Shown here: positions 7,852 through 21,503 of the stretch, one piece after another
Position numbering within the stretch: position 1 is the first letter of the stretch
Layout: every line of letters begins with the position of its first letter
Source: Paracoccaceae bacterium
GTDB lineage: Bacteria; Pseudomonadota; Alphaproteobacteria; Rhodobacterales; Rhodobacteraceae
Direction: 5' to 3'
Assembly (NCBI GenBank): GCA_020629115.1
Contig: JAHDDY010000010.1
Location: 19,086-65,226, forward strand
DNA: 46,141 nt
Translations under genes and position numbers: made by a program
Notes under the pieces: generated by a model
The model's input: the letters and a program-made list of their open reading frames with translations, nothing else
What the model was told of the DNA's origin: nothing
The model's database searches: none

Positions 7852-9237
7852 ATGGAAGCCGAACTGGCCGAACTGGCGGCGAAGGTGGCCGCGCTGGAGG
7901 GAGCCTCCGGCCCCGCGACGAACACGATCTTCGCGGAGACCTTCTATTACCTGACCATCCCGCTCATGGTCATCATCCATGCGGGATTCCTGGCCTACGA
8001 GATGGGCGCGTCGCGGCAGAAGAACGTGCTCGCCTCGGGGATCAAGAACATCCTCGCCTTCGCGTTCGTCGTGCCGGCCTTCTACTTCATCGGCTGGTGG
8101 ATCTACTGGGCCTTCCCCGCCGGCATCTCCTTGGAAGCGGGACCGAACGGGATCAGCGGGGCGGAATACGCGTCCGAGATCGCCTGGCCGTGGGTCGAGT
8201 ACATGGGGCCGAACATCTCCGACAACGCCTCGGGCGTGTTCTGGGGCGCGTTTACCCTGTTCGCCGCCACCACCGCCTCGATCTTCTCGGGCGCGGTCAT
8301 CGAGCGCATCCAGGTCGTGGGCTTCATCCTGCTGGCCATCGTGCTCGGCGCGGTCGCCTGGGTCGTGGCCGCCGCCTGGGGCTGGCACGCGGACGGATGG
8401 CTGGTGCAGCAATACGGCTACCACGATTTCGGCGCGGCGGGCGTCGTGCACATGGTCGCCGGGTTCTTCGCGCTGGGCGTGCTGATCAACCTCGGGCCGC
8501 GGATCGGCAAGTACAACATCGACGGCACGTCCAACGACCTGAGCGGGCACAACCTGCCCTTCACGCTCACGGGCCTGATGCTCATCATCGTCGGCTTCTT
8601 CGGCTTCCTGATGGCCTGCGTCATCGTGCCGGGCGAGGCGTGGTCGTGGTACCCGGACAAGTTCGCCACGATCTACGGCACGCCGACGACGCTCTCGACG
8701 CTGGCCTTCAACATCCTGATGGGCTTCTCGGGCGGGATCATCGGCGCGTGGATGCTGACGCGCGATCCGTTCTGGATGATGTCGGGCGCGCTGGCGGGGA
8801 TCATCTCCTGCGCGGCGGGTCTCGATCTCTTCTGGCCCCCGGCGGCCTTCGCCATCGGCTTCATCGGCGGCGCGGCGCTCAAGCCCATCGCCTCGATCCT
8901 CGACGGCCTGGGCATCGACGACGCGGTGGGCGCGGTCACGGTCCACGGCTTCATCGGCATCTGGGGCGTGATGGCGGTCGGCATCTTCGCCGCCGGCTAC
9001 CCGGCGCTCCAGGGCGATGCGGGCGTCGCGACGACCTCGCTGGTCGGCCAGGGCATCGGGGTGGGCGTCATGTTCTGCCTCGGCTTCATCCCGGGGCTGC
9101 TCCTGTCGCTCGTGCTGCGCATCCTCGGATTGCTGCGCGTGCCGGAGGCCGCCGAGATCGCGGGGCTGGACACGACGAAAGTGCCCGTCTCCGCCTATCC
9201 CGAGGGCATCGCGATCTCGTCGCAGCCCGCCGAATAA
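7852..9237 (+). CDS. amt: Ammonium transporter, Amt/Mep/Rh family
   Basis: A 461-residue inner-membrane channel/transporter for ammonium. It has about eleven hydrophobic helices and the two pore histidines: His200 in GAAGVVHMVAG and His365 in TVHGFIGIWG. The start is unusual. Instead of a cleavable signal it has a short charged heptad-like segment (MEAELAELAAKVAALEG) before the first helix, a possible coiled coil or trimer clamp. No glnK/glnB gene, the usual partner, is adjacent. Instead a one-helix protein follows 24 bases downstream. Regulation by nitrogen status is expected but no NtrC or sigma-54 site was found. Confidence 0.9.
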   Translation: MEAELAELAAKVAALEGASGPATNTIFAETFYYLTIPLMVIIHAGFLAYEMGASRQKNVLASGIKNILAFAFVVPAFYFIGWWIYWAFPAGISLEAGPNGISGAEYASEIAWPWVEYMGPNISDNASGVFWGAFTLFAATTASIFSGAVIERIQVVGFILLAIVLGAVAWVVAAAWGWHADGWLVQQYGYHDFGAAGVVHMVAGFFALGVLINLGPRIGKYNIDGTSNDLSGHNLPFTLTGLMLIIVGFFGFLMACVIVPGEAWSWYPDKFATIYGTPTTLSTLAFNILMGFSGGIIGAWMLTRDPFWMMSGALAGIISCAAGLDLFWPPAAFAIGFIGGAALKPIASILDGLGIDDAVGAVTVHGFIGIWGVMAVGIFAAGYPALQGDAGVATTSLVGQGIGVGVMFCLGFIPGLLLSLVLRILGLLRVPEAAEIAGLDTTKVPVSAYPEGIAISSQPAE

Positions 9238-9261
9238 CCTCGAACAGGAAAGGACACGAAA

Positions 9262-9447
9262 ATGGGTTCCACCTTCGATACCTGGAACGACGTCGCCGGC
9301 CCGATCTATCCCGGGGCCAACACGGAATGGGAATACATCTGGTTCCTCGTCGCGCTCGGCCTGTGCGTGCTCGCGCTGGTCGTCGGACTCGGCCACGAGA
9401 AGCTGGCCTATCGCCGCGCGAGGAAGCGCCACGACGCCATGCGCTAA
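9262..9447 (+). CDS. Small single-helix membrane protein downstream of amt
   Basis: A 61-residue protein with a polar start (GSTFDTWNDVAGPIYPGANT), one membrane helix at about residues 24-45 (YIWFLVALGLCVLALVVGLG), and a basic tail (YRRARKRHDAMR). By the positive-inside rule the N-terminus faces the periplasm and the tail the cytoplasm. An AGGAAAGG ribosome site sits before the ATG. It is transcribed with amt and followed by a strong terminator, so the two form a unit. Function is unknown; an accessory subunit or stabiliser of the ammonium transporter is the simplest inference. Confidence 0.78.
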   Translation: MGSTFDTWNDVAGPIYPGANTEWEYIWFLVALGLCVLALVVGLGHEKLAYRRARKRHDAMR

Positions 9448-9474
9448 CGGATCGTCCGTTTCCGGCGTAATTGT

Positions 9475-9513
9475 TTCGCCCCGGTGCCCCGCGCCGGGGC
9501 GAACCTGTTTTCT
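9475..9513 (+). terminator. Rho-independent terminator after amt unit
   Basis: A perfect ten-base-pair stem TTCGCCCCGG / CCGGGGCGAA (9475-9484 and 9494-9503) with a nine-base loop, followed by the T-rich CCTGTTTTCT. It lies 28 bases after the small membrane protein stop and closes the amt transcription unit. Confidence 0.82.
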
Positions 9514-9524
9514 GACTCCTTCCT

Positions 9525-9552
9525 TTGACCTCGCCCCCTGTCGCCTTACAAA
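9525..9552 (+). promoter_or_regulatory. Candidate promoter for phaB-phaA
   Basis: TTGACC (9525-9530) and TACAAA (9547-9552) are separated by 16 bases and match the sigma-70 consensus at five and four positions. They lie between the amt terminator and phaB, leaving a leader of about 120 bases. This is a consensus match only. Confidence 0.35.
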
Positions 9553-9675
9553 GAAGGGTGGGGGACGGGTTGGACAGGCGACGAAGCTCCCCGCACGGAA
9601 CCGCCATTCACGCCGCCCGCGCATCCTGTCATGCGGTACGGGCGGCCAAAGGCATAAGCTGAGGGAAATCGATTC

Positions 9676-10401
9676 ATGTCGAAAGTCGCACTGGTCACGG
9701 GGGGCACGCGGGGCATCGGCGCCGCCATCTGCCGCGCTCTGAAGGATGCCGGATACACCGTCGCCGCCAACTACGCGGGCAACGACGATGCCGCCAACGC
9801 CTTCAAGGACGAGACGGGCATCCCCGTCTACAAGTGGTCGGTCGCCGATTACGACGCCTGCGTCGCGGGCATCAAGGAGGTCGAGGACGCGCACGGGCCG
9901 GTCGAGATCCTCGTGAACAACGCGGGCATCACCCGCGACGCCGCCTTCCACAAGATGGACATCGAGAAGTGGAAGGCCGTCATCGACACGAACCTGACGG
10001 GCCTGTTCAACATGACGCATCCGGTCTGGACCGGCATGCGCGACCGTGGGTGGGGCCGGATCGTCAACATCTCCTCCATCAACGGCCAGAAGGGTCAGGC
10101 GGGTCAGGCGAACTATTCCGCCGCCAAGGCCGGGGATCTGGGCTTCACCAAGGCGCTGGCCCAGGAAGGCGCGCGCAAGGGCATCACCGTGAACGCCATC
10201 TGCCCGGGCTACATCGGCACCGAGATGGTGCGCGCCATCGCCCAGGACGTGCTCGACAAGCACATCCTGCCGCACATCCCCGTCGGCCGCCTCGGCGAGC
10301 CGGAGGAGATCGCGCGCTGCGTCGTCTTCCTCGCGTCGGACGACGCCGGGTTCATCACCGGCTCGACGCTCAGCGCCAATGGCGGCCAGACGATGACCTG
10401 A
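9676..10401 (+). CDS. phaB: Acetoacetyl-CoA reductase PhaB
   Basis: A 241-residue short-chain dehydrogenase that reduces acetoacetyl-CoA to (R)-3-hydroxybutyryl-CoA with NADPH, the second step of polyhydroxybutyrate synthesis. It has the nucleotide motif TGGTRGIG (8-15), NNAG (81-84), catalytic Ser around 133-134, and YxxxK at Tyr147/Lys151. The NISSINGQKGQAGQ and GYIGTEMV segments are characteristic of PhaB rather than of FabG. GAGGGAAA precedes the ATG. phaA follows after 75 bases, in the reverse of the common phaA-phaB order. Confidence 0.92.
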   Translation: MSKVALVTGGTRGIGAAICRALKDAGYTVAANYAGNDDAANAFKDETGIPVYKWSVADYDACVAGIKEVEDAHGPVEILVNNAGITRDAAFHKMDIEKWKAVIDTNLTGLFNMTHPVWTGMRDRGWGRIVNISSINGQKGQAGQANYSAAKAGDLGFTKALAQEGARKGITVNAICPGYIGTEMVRAIAQDVLDKHILPHIPVGRLGEPEEIARCVVFLASDDAGFITGSTLSANGGQTMT

Positions 10402-10476
10402 TGCCGGTGCGGCGCAGCGGTTCGACCGCCGCGCCGCGTCCGCATCCGACAGAAACGATCACAGGAAAGTTCAGCC

Positions 10477-11648
<1,172 letters not shown>

Positions 11649-11652
<4 letters not shown>

Positions 11653-11680
11653 TTGCACTTTGTGCTTGAAGCGCAATCAC
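11649..11680. promoter_or_regulatory. Inverted repeat before fitA-like gene, candidate autoregulatory operator
   Basis: GTGATTGC (11649-11656) and GCAATCAC (11673-11680) are perfect eight-base inverted repeats spaced by 16 bases, about 40 bases before the antitoxin ATG. FitA-type antitoxins bind widely spaced short inverted repeats of this general form. No T-run follows, so an operator fits better than a terminator. Confidence 0.5.
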
Positions 11681-11721
11681 CCGATGGCATGCTGTCCTCC
11701 TGTCGGTGACGGGAGGGCGGT

Positions 11722-11979
11722 ATGGCCTCGATAACGATTCGGGACTTGGAAGACGACGTGAAGCGCCGCCTCAAGCAGCAGGCGAACGACAAGGGCGTCT
11801 CGATGGAGGCCGAAGCGCGCCGCATCCTCGAAGAGGCAGTGCGTCCGCAATCGGCCTTGGCGGTGTGGCGGTCCTGTGCCCCCACGGGATGGCGGGGTAT
11901 CGATCTGGACACACCGGACAGGGTCCCGGACCGCCGCCTTCCCGATTTCGACGACGAGGTCGCGGAGCATGACGCTTGA
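11722..11979 (+). CDS. FitA/VapB-like ribbon-helix-helix antitoxin
   Basis: An 85-residue protein. Residues 1-40 (ASITIRDLEDDVKRRLKQQA then GVSMEAEARRILEEAV) are a ribbon-helix-helix DNA-binding domain of the FitA/Phd-like antitoxin type, in which the ITIR strand contacts DNA. The acidic C-terminal tail (DFDDEVAEHDA) probably wraps and inhibits the toxin. The stop TGA overlaps the toxin's TTG start, so the pair is translationally coupled. An inverted repeat upstream is the likely autoregulatory site. The pair sits between phaA and aceE on the same strand. Confidence 0.85.
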   Translation: MASITIRDLEDDVKRRLKQQANDKGVSMEAEARRILEEAVRPQSALAVWRSCAPTGWRGIDLDTPDRVPDRRLPDFDDEVAEHDA

Positions 11980-12404
11980 AGGTCGTACTGGATACCAACG
12001 TCGTTTCCGAGCTGTTCCGTCCCGACCGCGTCGGCAATGCCGACGTGCGCCGCTGGTTCGACACGGTCTCGAAACGGTCGGTTCATCTGAACCGCGTGAC
12101 GCAGGCGGAGATCTGGGCCGGCGCATACGGCCATCGCGATGCGCGCCAGTCCGAGCTTCTGTTCCAATACTGGGACGAGTTGTCGCGAAACCTGTCTATC
12201 CTCGATTTCGACCTCGTCGCCTGCAAGAACGCCGCGCGGTTCCTGGGATCGCGCAAGCGTCGGGGCCGCCCGGTCTTCTTCGCCGATGCCGCCATCGCCG
12301 GTATCGCCATGGCCAACCACTGCGCGCTCGCCACGCGCAATACGAAAGATTTCGAGGGATCGGACCTGATCCTCGTCAACCCATTCGAGCCGCCCGAGGG
12401 ATGA
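11976..12404 (+). CDS. FitB/VapC-like PIN-domain toxin
   Basis: A 142-residue PIN-domain protein, expected to be an Mg-dependent RNase held inactive by the upstream antitoxin. The acidic sites fit: Asp6 in VVLDTNVVSEL, Glu45 in TQAEIWAG, Asp104 in FFADAAIAG, and Asp125 in TRNTKDFEG. All key residues are present, so it is probably active. The start is TTG at 11976 within TTGA, which overlaps the antitoxin stop and gives MKVVLDTN; an ATG at 11969 is out of frame. The toxin stop is only four bases before the aceE ATG, so toxin and pyruvate dehydrogenase probably share transcripts. Confidence 0.86.
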   Translation: MKVVLDTNVVSELFRPDRVGNADVRRWFDTVSKRSVHLNRVTQAEIWAGAYGHRDARQSELLFQYWDELSRNLSILDFDLVACKNAARFLGSRKRRGRPVFFADAAIAGIAMANHCALATRNTKDFEGSDLILVNPFEPPEG

Positions 12405-12408
12405 AGCC

Positions 12409-15069
<2,661 letters not shown>

Positions 15070-15091
15070 ATATTTGCAAGAGGAAATCATT

Positions 15092-16777
15092 ATGACGACC
15101 GAAGTTAAGGTGCCGGATATCGGCGATTTCGACGAAGTGCCCGTAATCGAGGTGCATGTGGCCGTGGGCGACACGGTCAATGCAGAGGACCCATTGGTCA
15201 CGCTCGAAAGCGACAAGGCGGCGATGGACGTGCCGTCGCCCGTGAGCGGGGTGGTCAAGGAGCTGAAGGTCGCCGTCGACGACAAGGTGAGCGAAGGGAC
15301 GCTCATCCTGATCGTGGACGAGGGCGGGGAGGGCACCGAGACGGCCAAGCCCTCCGGCGACGACATCGTGCAGGACGCGAACACGTCCGGCGGGGGCGGC
15401 GGCACGACCGAGGTGACGGTCCCCGATATCGGCGATTTCGACGAGGTCCCGGTGATCGAGGTGCATGTCGCCGAGGGCGATACCATCGCCGCCGAGGACC
15501 CGCTGGTGACCCTCGAAAGCGACAAGGCCGCCATGGACGTGCCGTCGCCCGCCGCGGGCGTGGTGAAGGCGCTGAAGGTTAGTGTCGGTGACAAGGTCTC
15601 CGAAGGCTCCGTCATCCTGCTGCTCGAAGGGGAGGGCGGCGGCGCGGGTGCGGCATCCCCTGCCGCGAAGGCCGATCCCGCCGCGCAAGCCGCGACGGTG
15701 GGCGACGCGACCGCCAAGCCCGGCTATGGCGGCAGTACGAAGGCCGCCTCCGATCAGCCCGAGAACCTGCCGAAGGGTGCCTATACCGACGAGGGCGGCG
15801 CGTTGCGTTCGGCGGACGGGACGACGCTAGGCGCGGACAGCCCGCCGCCCAAGCTCGCCGATTTCTCCGGCGTCCATGCCTCGCCGTCGGTGCGGCGTCT
15901 GGCGCGGGAACTGGATATCGACCTCAACGCGGTAACGGGCACCGGCGAGAAGGGACGCATCACCAAGGACGACGTGAAGGGCCATATCGCCGGCTCCGGC
16001 GCGGCCCCACAGGCGGCGGGCGCACCCGCGCAAGGGGGGATGGGCATTCCTCCGATCCCCACGGTCGACTTCTCAAAGTTCGGCGCGGTCGAGACCGTGG
16101 AGATGAGCCGCATCAAGAAGCTGAGCGGCCCGCATCTGCATCGCTCCTGGCTCAACATCCCGCACGTCACCCATACGGACGAGGCCGACATCACGGAGAT
16201 GGACGCCTTCCGCAAGGAGCAGGATACGCGCGCCAAGGAGGAGGGTTACCGCGTAACGCTGCTGTCCTTCCTCATCAAGGCCAGCGTCTCGGCGCTCAAG
16301 CAGCACTGGGAGGTCAACGCCTCCCTCGGGCCGGACGGGGCGAGCCTGATCCGGAAGCACTACTACAACATCGGCTTCGCCGCCGACACGCCGAACGGCC
16401 TCGTCGTCCCGGTCGTCAAGGATGCCGACCGCAAGGGCATCCGCGAGATCTCCATAGAGCTGGGCGAGCTGTCCAAGAAGGCCCGCGACGGCGCGCTCAA
16501 GGGGCCGGACATGCAGGGCGCGAGCTTCACCATCTCCTCGCTCGGCGGCATCGGGGGCACGCATTTCACGCCCATCGTCAACGCGCCGGAGGTGGCCATC
16601 CTCGGCGTGGTGCGCTCGAAGATGGCCCCGGTGTGGAACGGCAAGAAGTTCGAGCCGCGCAACATGCTGCCGCTGTGCCTGAGCTACGATCACCGGGCCA
16701 TCGACGGCGCGCTCGCGGCGCGGTTCTGCGCGACCCTCAAGGGTCTGATGACCGATCCCCGCAACCTGCTTCTCTGA
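15092..16777 (+). CDS. aceF: Dihydrolipoamide acetyltransferase (E2) with two lipoyl domains
   Basis: A 561-residue E2 core of pyruvate dehydrogenase. Two lipoyl domains, at about residues 4-75 (Lys42) and 108-180 (Lys145), both read PDIGDFDEVPVIEVHVA and LESDKAAMDVPSP, so they are recent duplicates. A Gly/Ala-rich linker leads to a peripheral-subunit-binding domain at about 265-300 (ASPSVRRLARELDIDLNAVTG). The acetyltransferase domain ends with catalytic His534 in SYDHRAIDG. An AGAGGAAA site precedes the ATG. lpd follows 12 bases downstream, so aceE-aceF-lpd is one operon. Confidence 0.94.
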   Translation: MTTEVKVPDIGDFDEVPVIEVHVAVGDTVNAEDPLVTLESDKAAMDVPSPVSGVVKELKVAVDDKVSEGTLILIVDEGGEGTETAKPSGDDIVQDANTSGGGGGTTEVTVPDIGDFDEVPVIEVHVAEGDTIAAEDPLVTLESDKAAMDVPSPAAGVVKALKVSVGDKVSEGSVILLLEGEGGGAGAASPAAKADPAAQAATVGDATAKPGYGGSTKAASDQPENLPKGAYTDEGGALRSADGTTLGADSPPPKLADFSGVHASPSVRRLARELDIDLNAVTGTGEKGRITKDDVKGHIAGSGAAPQAAGAPAQGGMGIPPIPTVDFSKFGAVETVEMSRIKKLSGPHLHRSWLNIPHVTHTDEADITEMDAFRKEQDTRAKEEGYRVTLLSFLIKASVSALKQHWEVNASLGPDGASLIRKHYYNIGFAADTPNGLVVPVVKDADRKGIREISIELGELSKKARDGALKGPDMQGASFTISSLGGIGGTHFTPIVNAPEVAILGVVRSKMAPVWNGKKFEPRNMLPLCLSYDHRAIDGALAARFCATLKGLMTDPRNLLL

Positions 16778-16789
16778 GGAGGTCGGACC

Positions 16790-18514
<1,725 letters not shown>

Positions 18515-18528
18515 GGTAGGGTGCGGGG

Positions 18529-19110
18529 ATGGAAGAATACCTAACCGATCTCCCGATCCGGGCGATAAGCGAGGACGAGTTCCTCGCTTGGGACGAGGCG
18601 CGCGGCATAACGGCGCGCGTAGAGTTCCACGGTGGGCAGGTTTACACGATGCAGCAGGAAACCCTGCGGCACAATTTCGCCAAGGCGTCCATCTTCGCGC
18701 AATTCCTCGGGCAACTTGGTTTCGGGGGCACGTGCTACCCCATCGCCGACGGAATGCGCGTACGCACCCCGGCAGGCTCCCGATACGAACCCGATGCGTT
18801 GATCCGGTGCGGTGACAGGCTCGGTGGGGAGGTCAGTGAAATAGACGACCCGGTCGTCGTCGTCGAAGTCCTGTCGCCCTCGAACTCGCGGATCGCCATG
18901 ATCGTGAAGCAGGAAAACTATTTTTCCTGCAAGTCACTCGTTCATTTCCTTCAGGTCGATCCGAAGGAGCGCCTGTTCTTTCACACGGTGCGCGGCCCCG
19001 CCCCCGACAGGTACCTCACCACCGTCCTGCGCGGCGGTACGCTCGCGCTCGATCCGCCCGGAGTGACGCTCGATCTCGATGCGGTCCTCGCTGCCATCGA
19101 CGCCGCGTGA
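18529..19110 (+). CDS. Uma2 (DUF820) family restriction-endonuclease-fold protein
   Basis: A 193-residue protein of the Uma2 family, PD-(D/E)xK nuclease-fold proteins of uncertain role that are abundant in cyanobacteria and scattered elsewhere. The usual pattern is visible: SEDEFLAWDEAR near the start, RVEFHGGQVYTM, the putative catalytic Asp in RYEPDALIRCG, and VVVVEVLSPSN. Family members often have Lys soon after LSPS; here the run is SNSRIAMIVKQENYF, with a Lys slightly further on, so activity is uncertain. It starts 14 bases after lpdA and ends overlapping the next gene. Confidence 0.8.
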   Translation: MEEYLTDLPIRAISEDEFLAWDEARGITARVEFHGGQVYTMQQETLRHNFAKASIFAQFLGQLGFGGTCYPIADGMRVRTPAGSRYEPDALIRCGDRLGGEVSEIDDPVVVVEVLSPSNSRIAMIVKQENYFSCKSLVHFLQVDPKERLFFHTVRGPAPDRYLTTVLRGGTLALDPPGVTLDLDAVLAAIDAA

Positions 19111-19826
19111 CCGTTCCGCCGCCCAAGCGCGCCATCCACGACGTTGACCGTCTCTCCGAGGAGATGCGCGCGATCACCCGGCGGGCGGTGGTGGACCTGC
19201 GCTTCCTGCACGACGACCGCTCGCGCGACCTGATCCTTGAGCGGGTACGGGACGCGGGGCGCATCCTCGACGTGGGAGCGTCGATGCGCGATCATCTGGG
19301 CGAGATCGAGAGCCGCACGGAAACGATGGATATCAACGACTTCGGCGATTATCCCGATATCCTGGGCGATGTGTGTTCGCCTTTCCCGCCGGATATGGAC
19401 GGCCGCTACGACGCCATCATCGCCCTCGCCATCGTCGAGCATGTCTACGACCCGCCCGCCGCGATCCGGAACTTCCAGCGTGCGCTGAAGCCGGGGGGAC
19501 AGCTCTTTCTCTACATCCCCTGGATGTGGCGCTACCATGCGCCGAAGAACTTGCTCTTTCAGGACTATCAGCGCTTCAGCCGCGACGGCATGGCCTATCT
19601 CCTGCGCGACTTCGAGGACGTGACGCTGTACCCCCTGCGCGGGAAGTGGGCGGCGCGAGCGAACTTCTTCAAGTTCTGGAAAAGACGGGTGGAAAAGCGC
19701 TTCGGGGGCCGGTTCAACCGCCTGCTCGACGGGCGCGTCACCGACTGGCGCAACACGGTCCAGGCATCGGGCTACTTCGCCGAGGCGACCTGGCCGGGGG
19801 ACAAATCTGATCGCGACGATAGATGA
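19107..19826 (+). CDS. Class I SAM-dependent methyltransferase
   Basis: A 239-residue protein of the Methyltransf_11 type. Motif I is [14 protein letters not shown] (about 52-65). The acidic position after strand 2 is MDINDFG, and the later strand is [20 protein letters not shown] followed by [12 protein letters not shown]. The product is probably cytoplasmic; substrate is unknown. The GTG start at 19107 overlaps the Uma2 stop (GTGA), implying coupling. An ATG 19 codons in (MRAITRR) is an alternative start that would keep the whole fold. The C-terminal third is basic ([19 protein letters not shown]), perhaps for an acidic substrate. Confidence 0.78.
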   Translation: MTVPPPKRAIHDVDRLSEEMRAITRRAVVDLRFLHDDRSRDLILERVRDAGRILDVGASMRDHLGEIESRTETMDINDFGDYPDILGDVCSPFPPDMDGRYDAIIALAIVEHVYDPPAAIRNFQRALKPGGQLFLYIPWMWRYHAPKNLLFQDYQRFSRDGMAYLLRDFEDVTLYPLRGKWAARANFFKFWKRRVEKRFGGRFNRLLDGRVTDWRNTVQASGYFAEATWPGDKSDRDDR

Positions 19827-19847
19827 ACGGTTTGCAAGGCGACACAA

Positions 19848-19859
19848 GTGGTATACCAC
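19848..19859. promoter_or_regulatory. Palindrome upstream of pntA, candidate operator
   Basis: GTGGTATACCAC is a perfect 12-base palindrome 58 bases before the pntA ATG, in the only gap of this stretch. The core GTATAC flanked by TG/CA resembles operators of GntR-family repressors. No regulator gene is nearby and no second copy was seen. Confidence 0.45.
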
Positions 19860-19917
19860 CGCGTCTGAATCGTTCGTTTATTGCGCGGTTCGGGGATTTC
19901 GAAGGGGAATAATTCAC

Positions 19918-21492
19918 ATGGGCATGAAAGTCGGCATTCCGAGAGAGACGGTGGACGGCGAGAAGCGCGTCGCGCTGACCCCCGAGACCGCCGGACGCAT
20001 CCAGAAGCTGGGCTACGATCTTCAGATCGAGAGCGGCGCGGGGGTGGAGGCGAACTTCTCGGACGAGGCGTATCGCGCGGCGGGGGTCGAGGTCCTGCCC
20101 GATGCCGACGCGGTCTGGTCCGGCTCCGACATCGTGATGAAGGTGCAGCAGCCGACGATGGCCGAGGCGGGCAAGCTGGAAGCGGGCAGGACGCTCATCA
20201 GCTTCCTGTGGCCTGCCCAGAACGAGGACCTGCTGTCCGCGCTCAAGGATCGCAATCCCCATGCGGTGCTGGCGATGGATCAAGTGCCCCGCATCTCCCG
20301 CGCGCAGAAGCTGGACGCGCTGTCCTCCATGGCCAATATCGCGGGTTATCGCGCAGTGGTCGAGGCGGCGAACAATTTCGGTCGCTTCTTCACCGGGCAG
20401 GTGACCGCCGCCGGCAAGGTACCGCCCGCGAAGGTGCTGGTCATCGGGGCCGGGGTCGCCGGGCTGGCCGCCATCGGCGCGGCGCGGTCGATGGGGGCCA
20501 TCGTGCGCTCCTTCGACATCCGCCCCGAGGTGGCCGAGCAGATCGAATCGATGGGCGCGGAGTTCCTGTTCCTCGATTTCGAGGATCAGGACACCGGCAC
20601 GAGCGGCGGCTACGCCAAGCCCTCCTCGCCCGAGTTCCGCGAGAAGCAGCTTGCGCTCTTCCGCGAGCAGGCCCCGGACGTGGACATCGTCATCACCACC
20701 GCGCTCATCCCGGGTCGCCCCGCGCCGGAGTTGTGGACCGAGGACATGGTCCGCGCGATGAAGCCCGGCTCCGTCATCGTGGACCTCGCCGCCGAGCAGG
20801 GCGGCAACTGCGCCCTGACGGTGAAGGGCGAGCGGATCGTGACCGAGAACGACGTCGTCATCGTCGGCTATACCGACATGGTCAGCCGCATGGCCGCGCA
20901 ATCGAGCCAGCTCTACGCGACCAACCTGCGCCACCTGCTCGACGACCTGACCCCCGAGAAGGACGGTCAGCCGAATGTCGACATGGAGGATACGGTCATT
21001 CGCGGCTGCACGGTCGTGAAGGACGGGGAGGTGACGTACCCGCCGCCCGCCGTCTCGACATCGGTCGCCCCGAAGGCGGCGGCACCGAAGAAGGTGGAGG
21101 AGACCGCCGAGCAGAAGGCCGCGCGCGAGGCCGAGGAACTGCGTAGGGCCGGGTCGCGGACGACGATGCTGCTCGCGGTTGGCGGCGCGCTGCTGCTGGC
21201 GCTGGGCATGGTCGCGCCCGAGAGCTTCATGCAGCATTTCATCGTCTTCGTGCTGGCCTGCTTCGTCGGGTTCTACGTCATCTGGAACGTGGCGCATTCG
21301 CTGCATACGCCGCTGATGGCGATCACGAACGCGGTCTCGTCCATCATCATCGTCGGCGCGCTGCTGCAGATCAGCTCGACCAATACGGTCGTGATGGTGC
21401 TTGCCGCGCTGTCGGTTCTCATGGCCTCCGTCAACATCTTCGGCGGCTTCCTCGTGACGCGGCGGATGCTCGCGATGTTCCAGAAAAGCTGA
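19918..21492 (+). CDS. pntA: NAD(P) transhydrogenase alpha subunit PntA
   Basis: A 524-residue alpha subunit of proton-translocating transhydrogenase, which uses the proton gradient to make NADPH from NADH. Residues 1-370 form the NAD(H)-binding domain [19 protein letters not shown] at the start, dinucleotide motif [11 protein letters not shown], and the mobile loop around [15 protein letters not shown] charged linker ([20 protein letters not shown]) precedes four membrane helices. This is the fused form, as in E. coli, rather than the split PntAA/PntAB of some alphaproteobacteria. pntB follows 11 bases downstream. Confidence 0.94.
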   Translation: MGMKVGIPRETVDGEKRVALTPETAGRIQKLGYDLQIESGAGVEANFSDEAYRAAGVEVLPDADAVWSGSDIVMKVQQPTMAEAGKLEAGRTLISFLWPAQNEDLLSALKDRNPHAVLAMDQVPRISRAQKLDALSSMANIAGYRAVVEAANNFGRFFTGQVTAAGKVPPAKVLVIGAGVAGLAAIGAARSMGAIVRSFDIRPEVAEQIESMGAEFLFLDFEDQDTGTSGGYAKPSSPEFREKQLALFREQAPDVDIVITTALIPGRPAPELWTEDMVRAMKPGSVIVDLAAEQGGNCALTVKGERIVTENDVVIVGYTDMVSRMAAQSSQLYATNLRHLLDDLTPEKDGQPNVDMEDTVIRGCTVVKDGEVTYPPPAVSTSVAPKAAAPKKVEETAEQKAAREAEELRRAGSRTTMLLAVGGALLLALGMVAPESFMQHFIVFVLACFVGFYVIWNVAHSLHTPLMAITNAVSSIIIVGALLQISSTNTVVMVLAALSVLMASVNIFGGFLVTRRMLAMFQKS

Positions 21493-21503
21493 GGGCCGGA
21501 TAG

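Noticed and set aside
11969-11975. ATG start for the PIN toxin
   Set aside because: It is out of frame with the PIN-domain reading; the TTG at 11976 gives the expected VVLDTN start.
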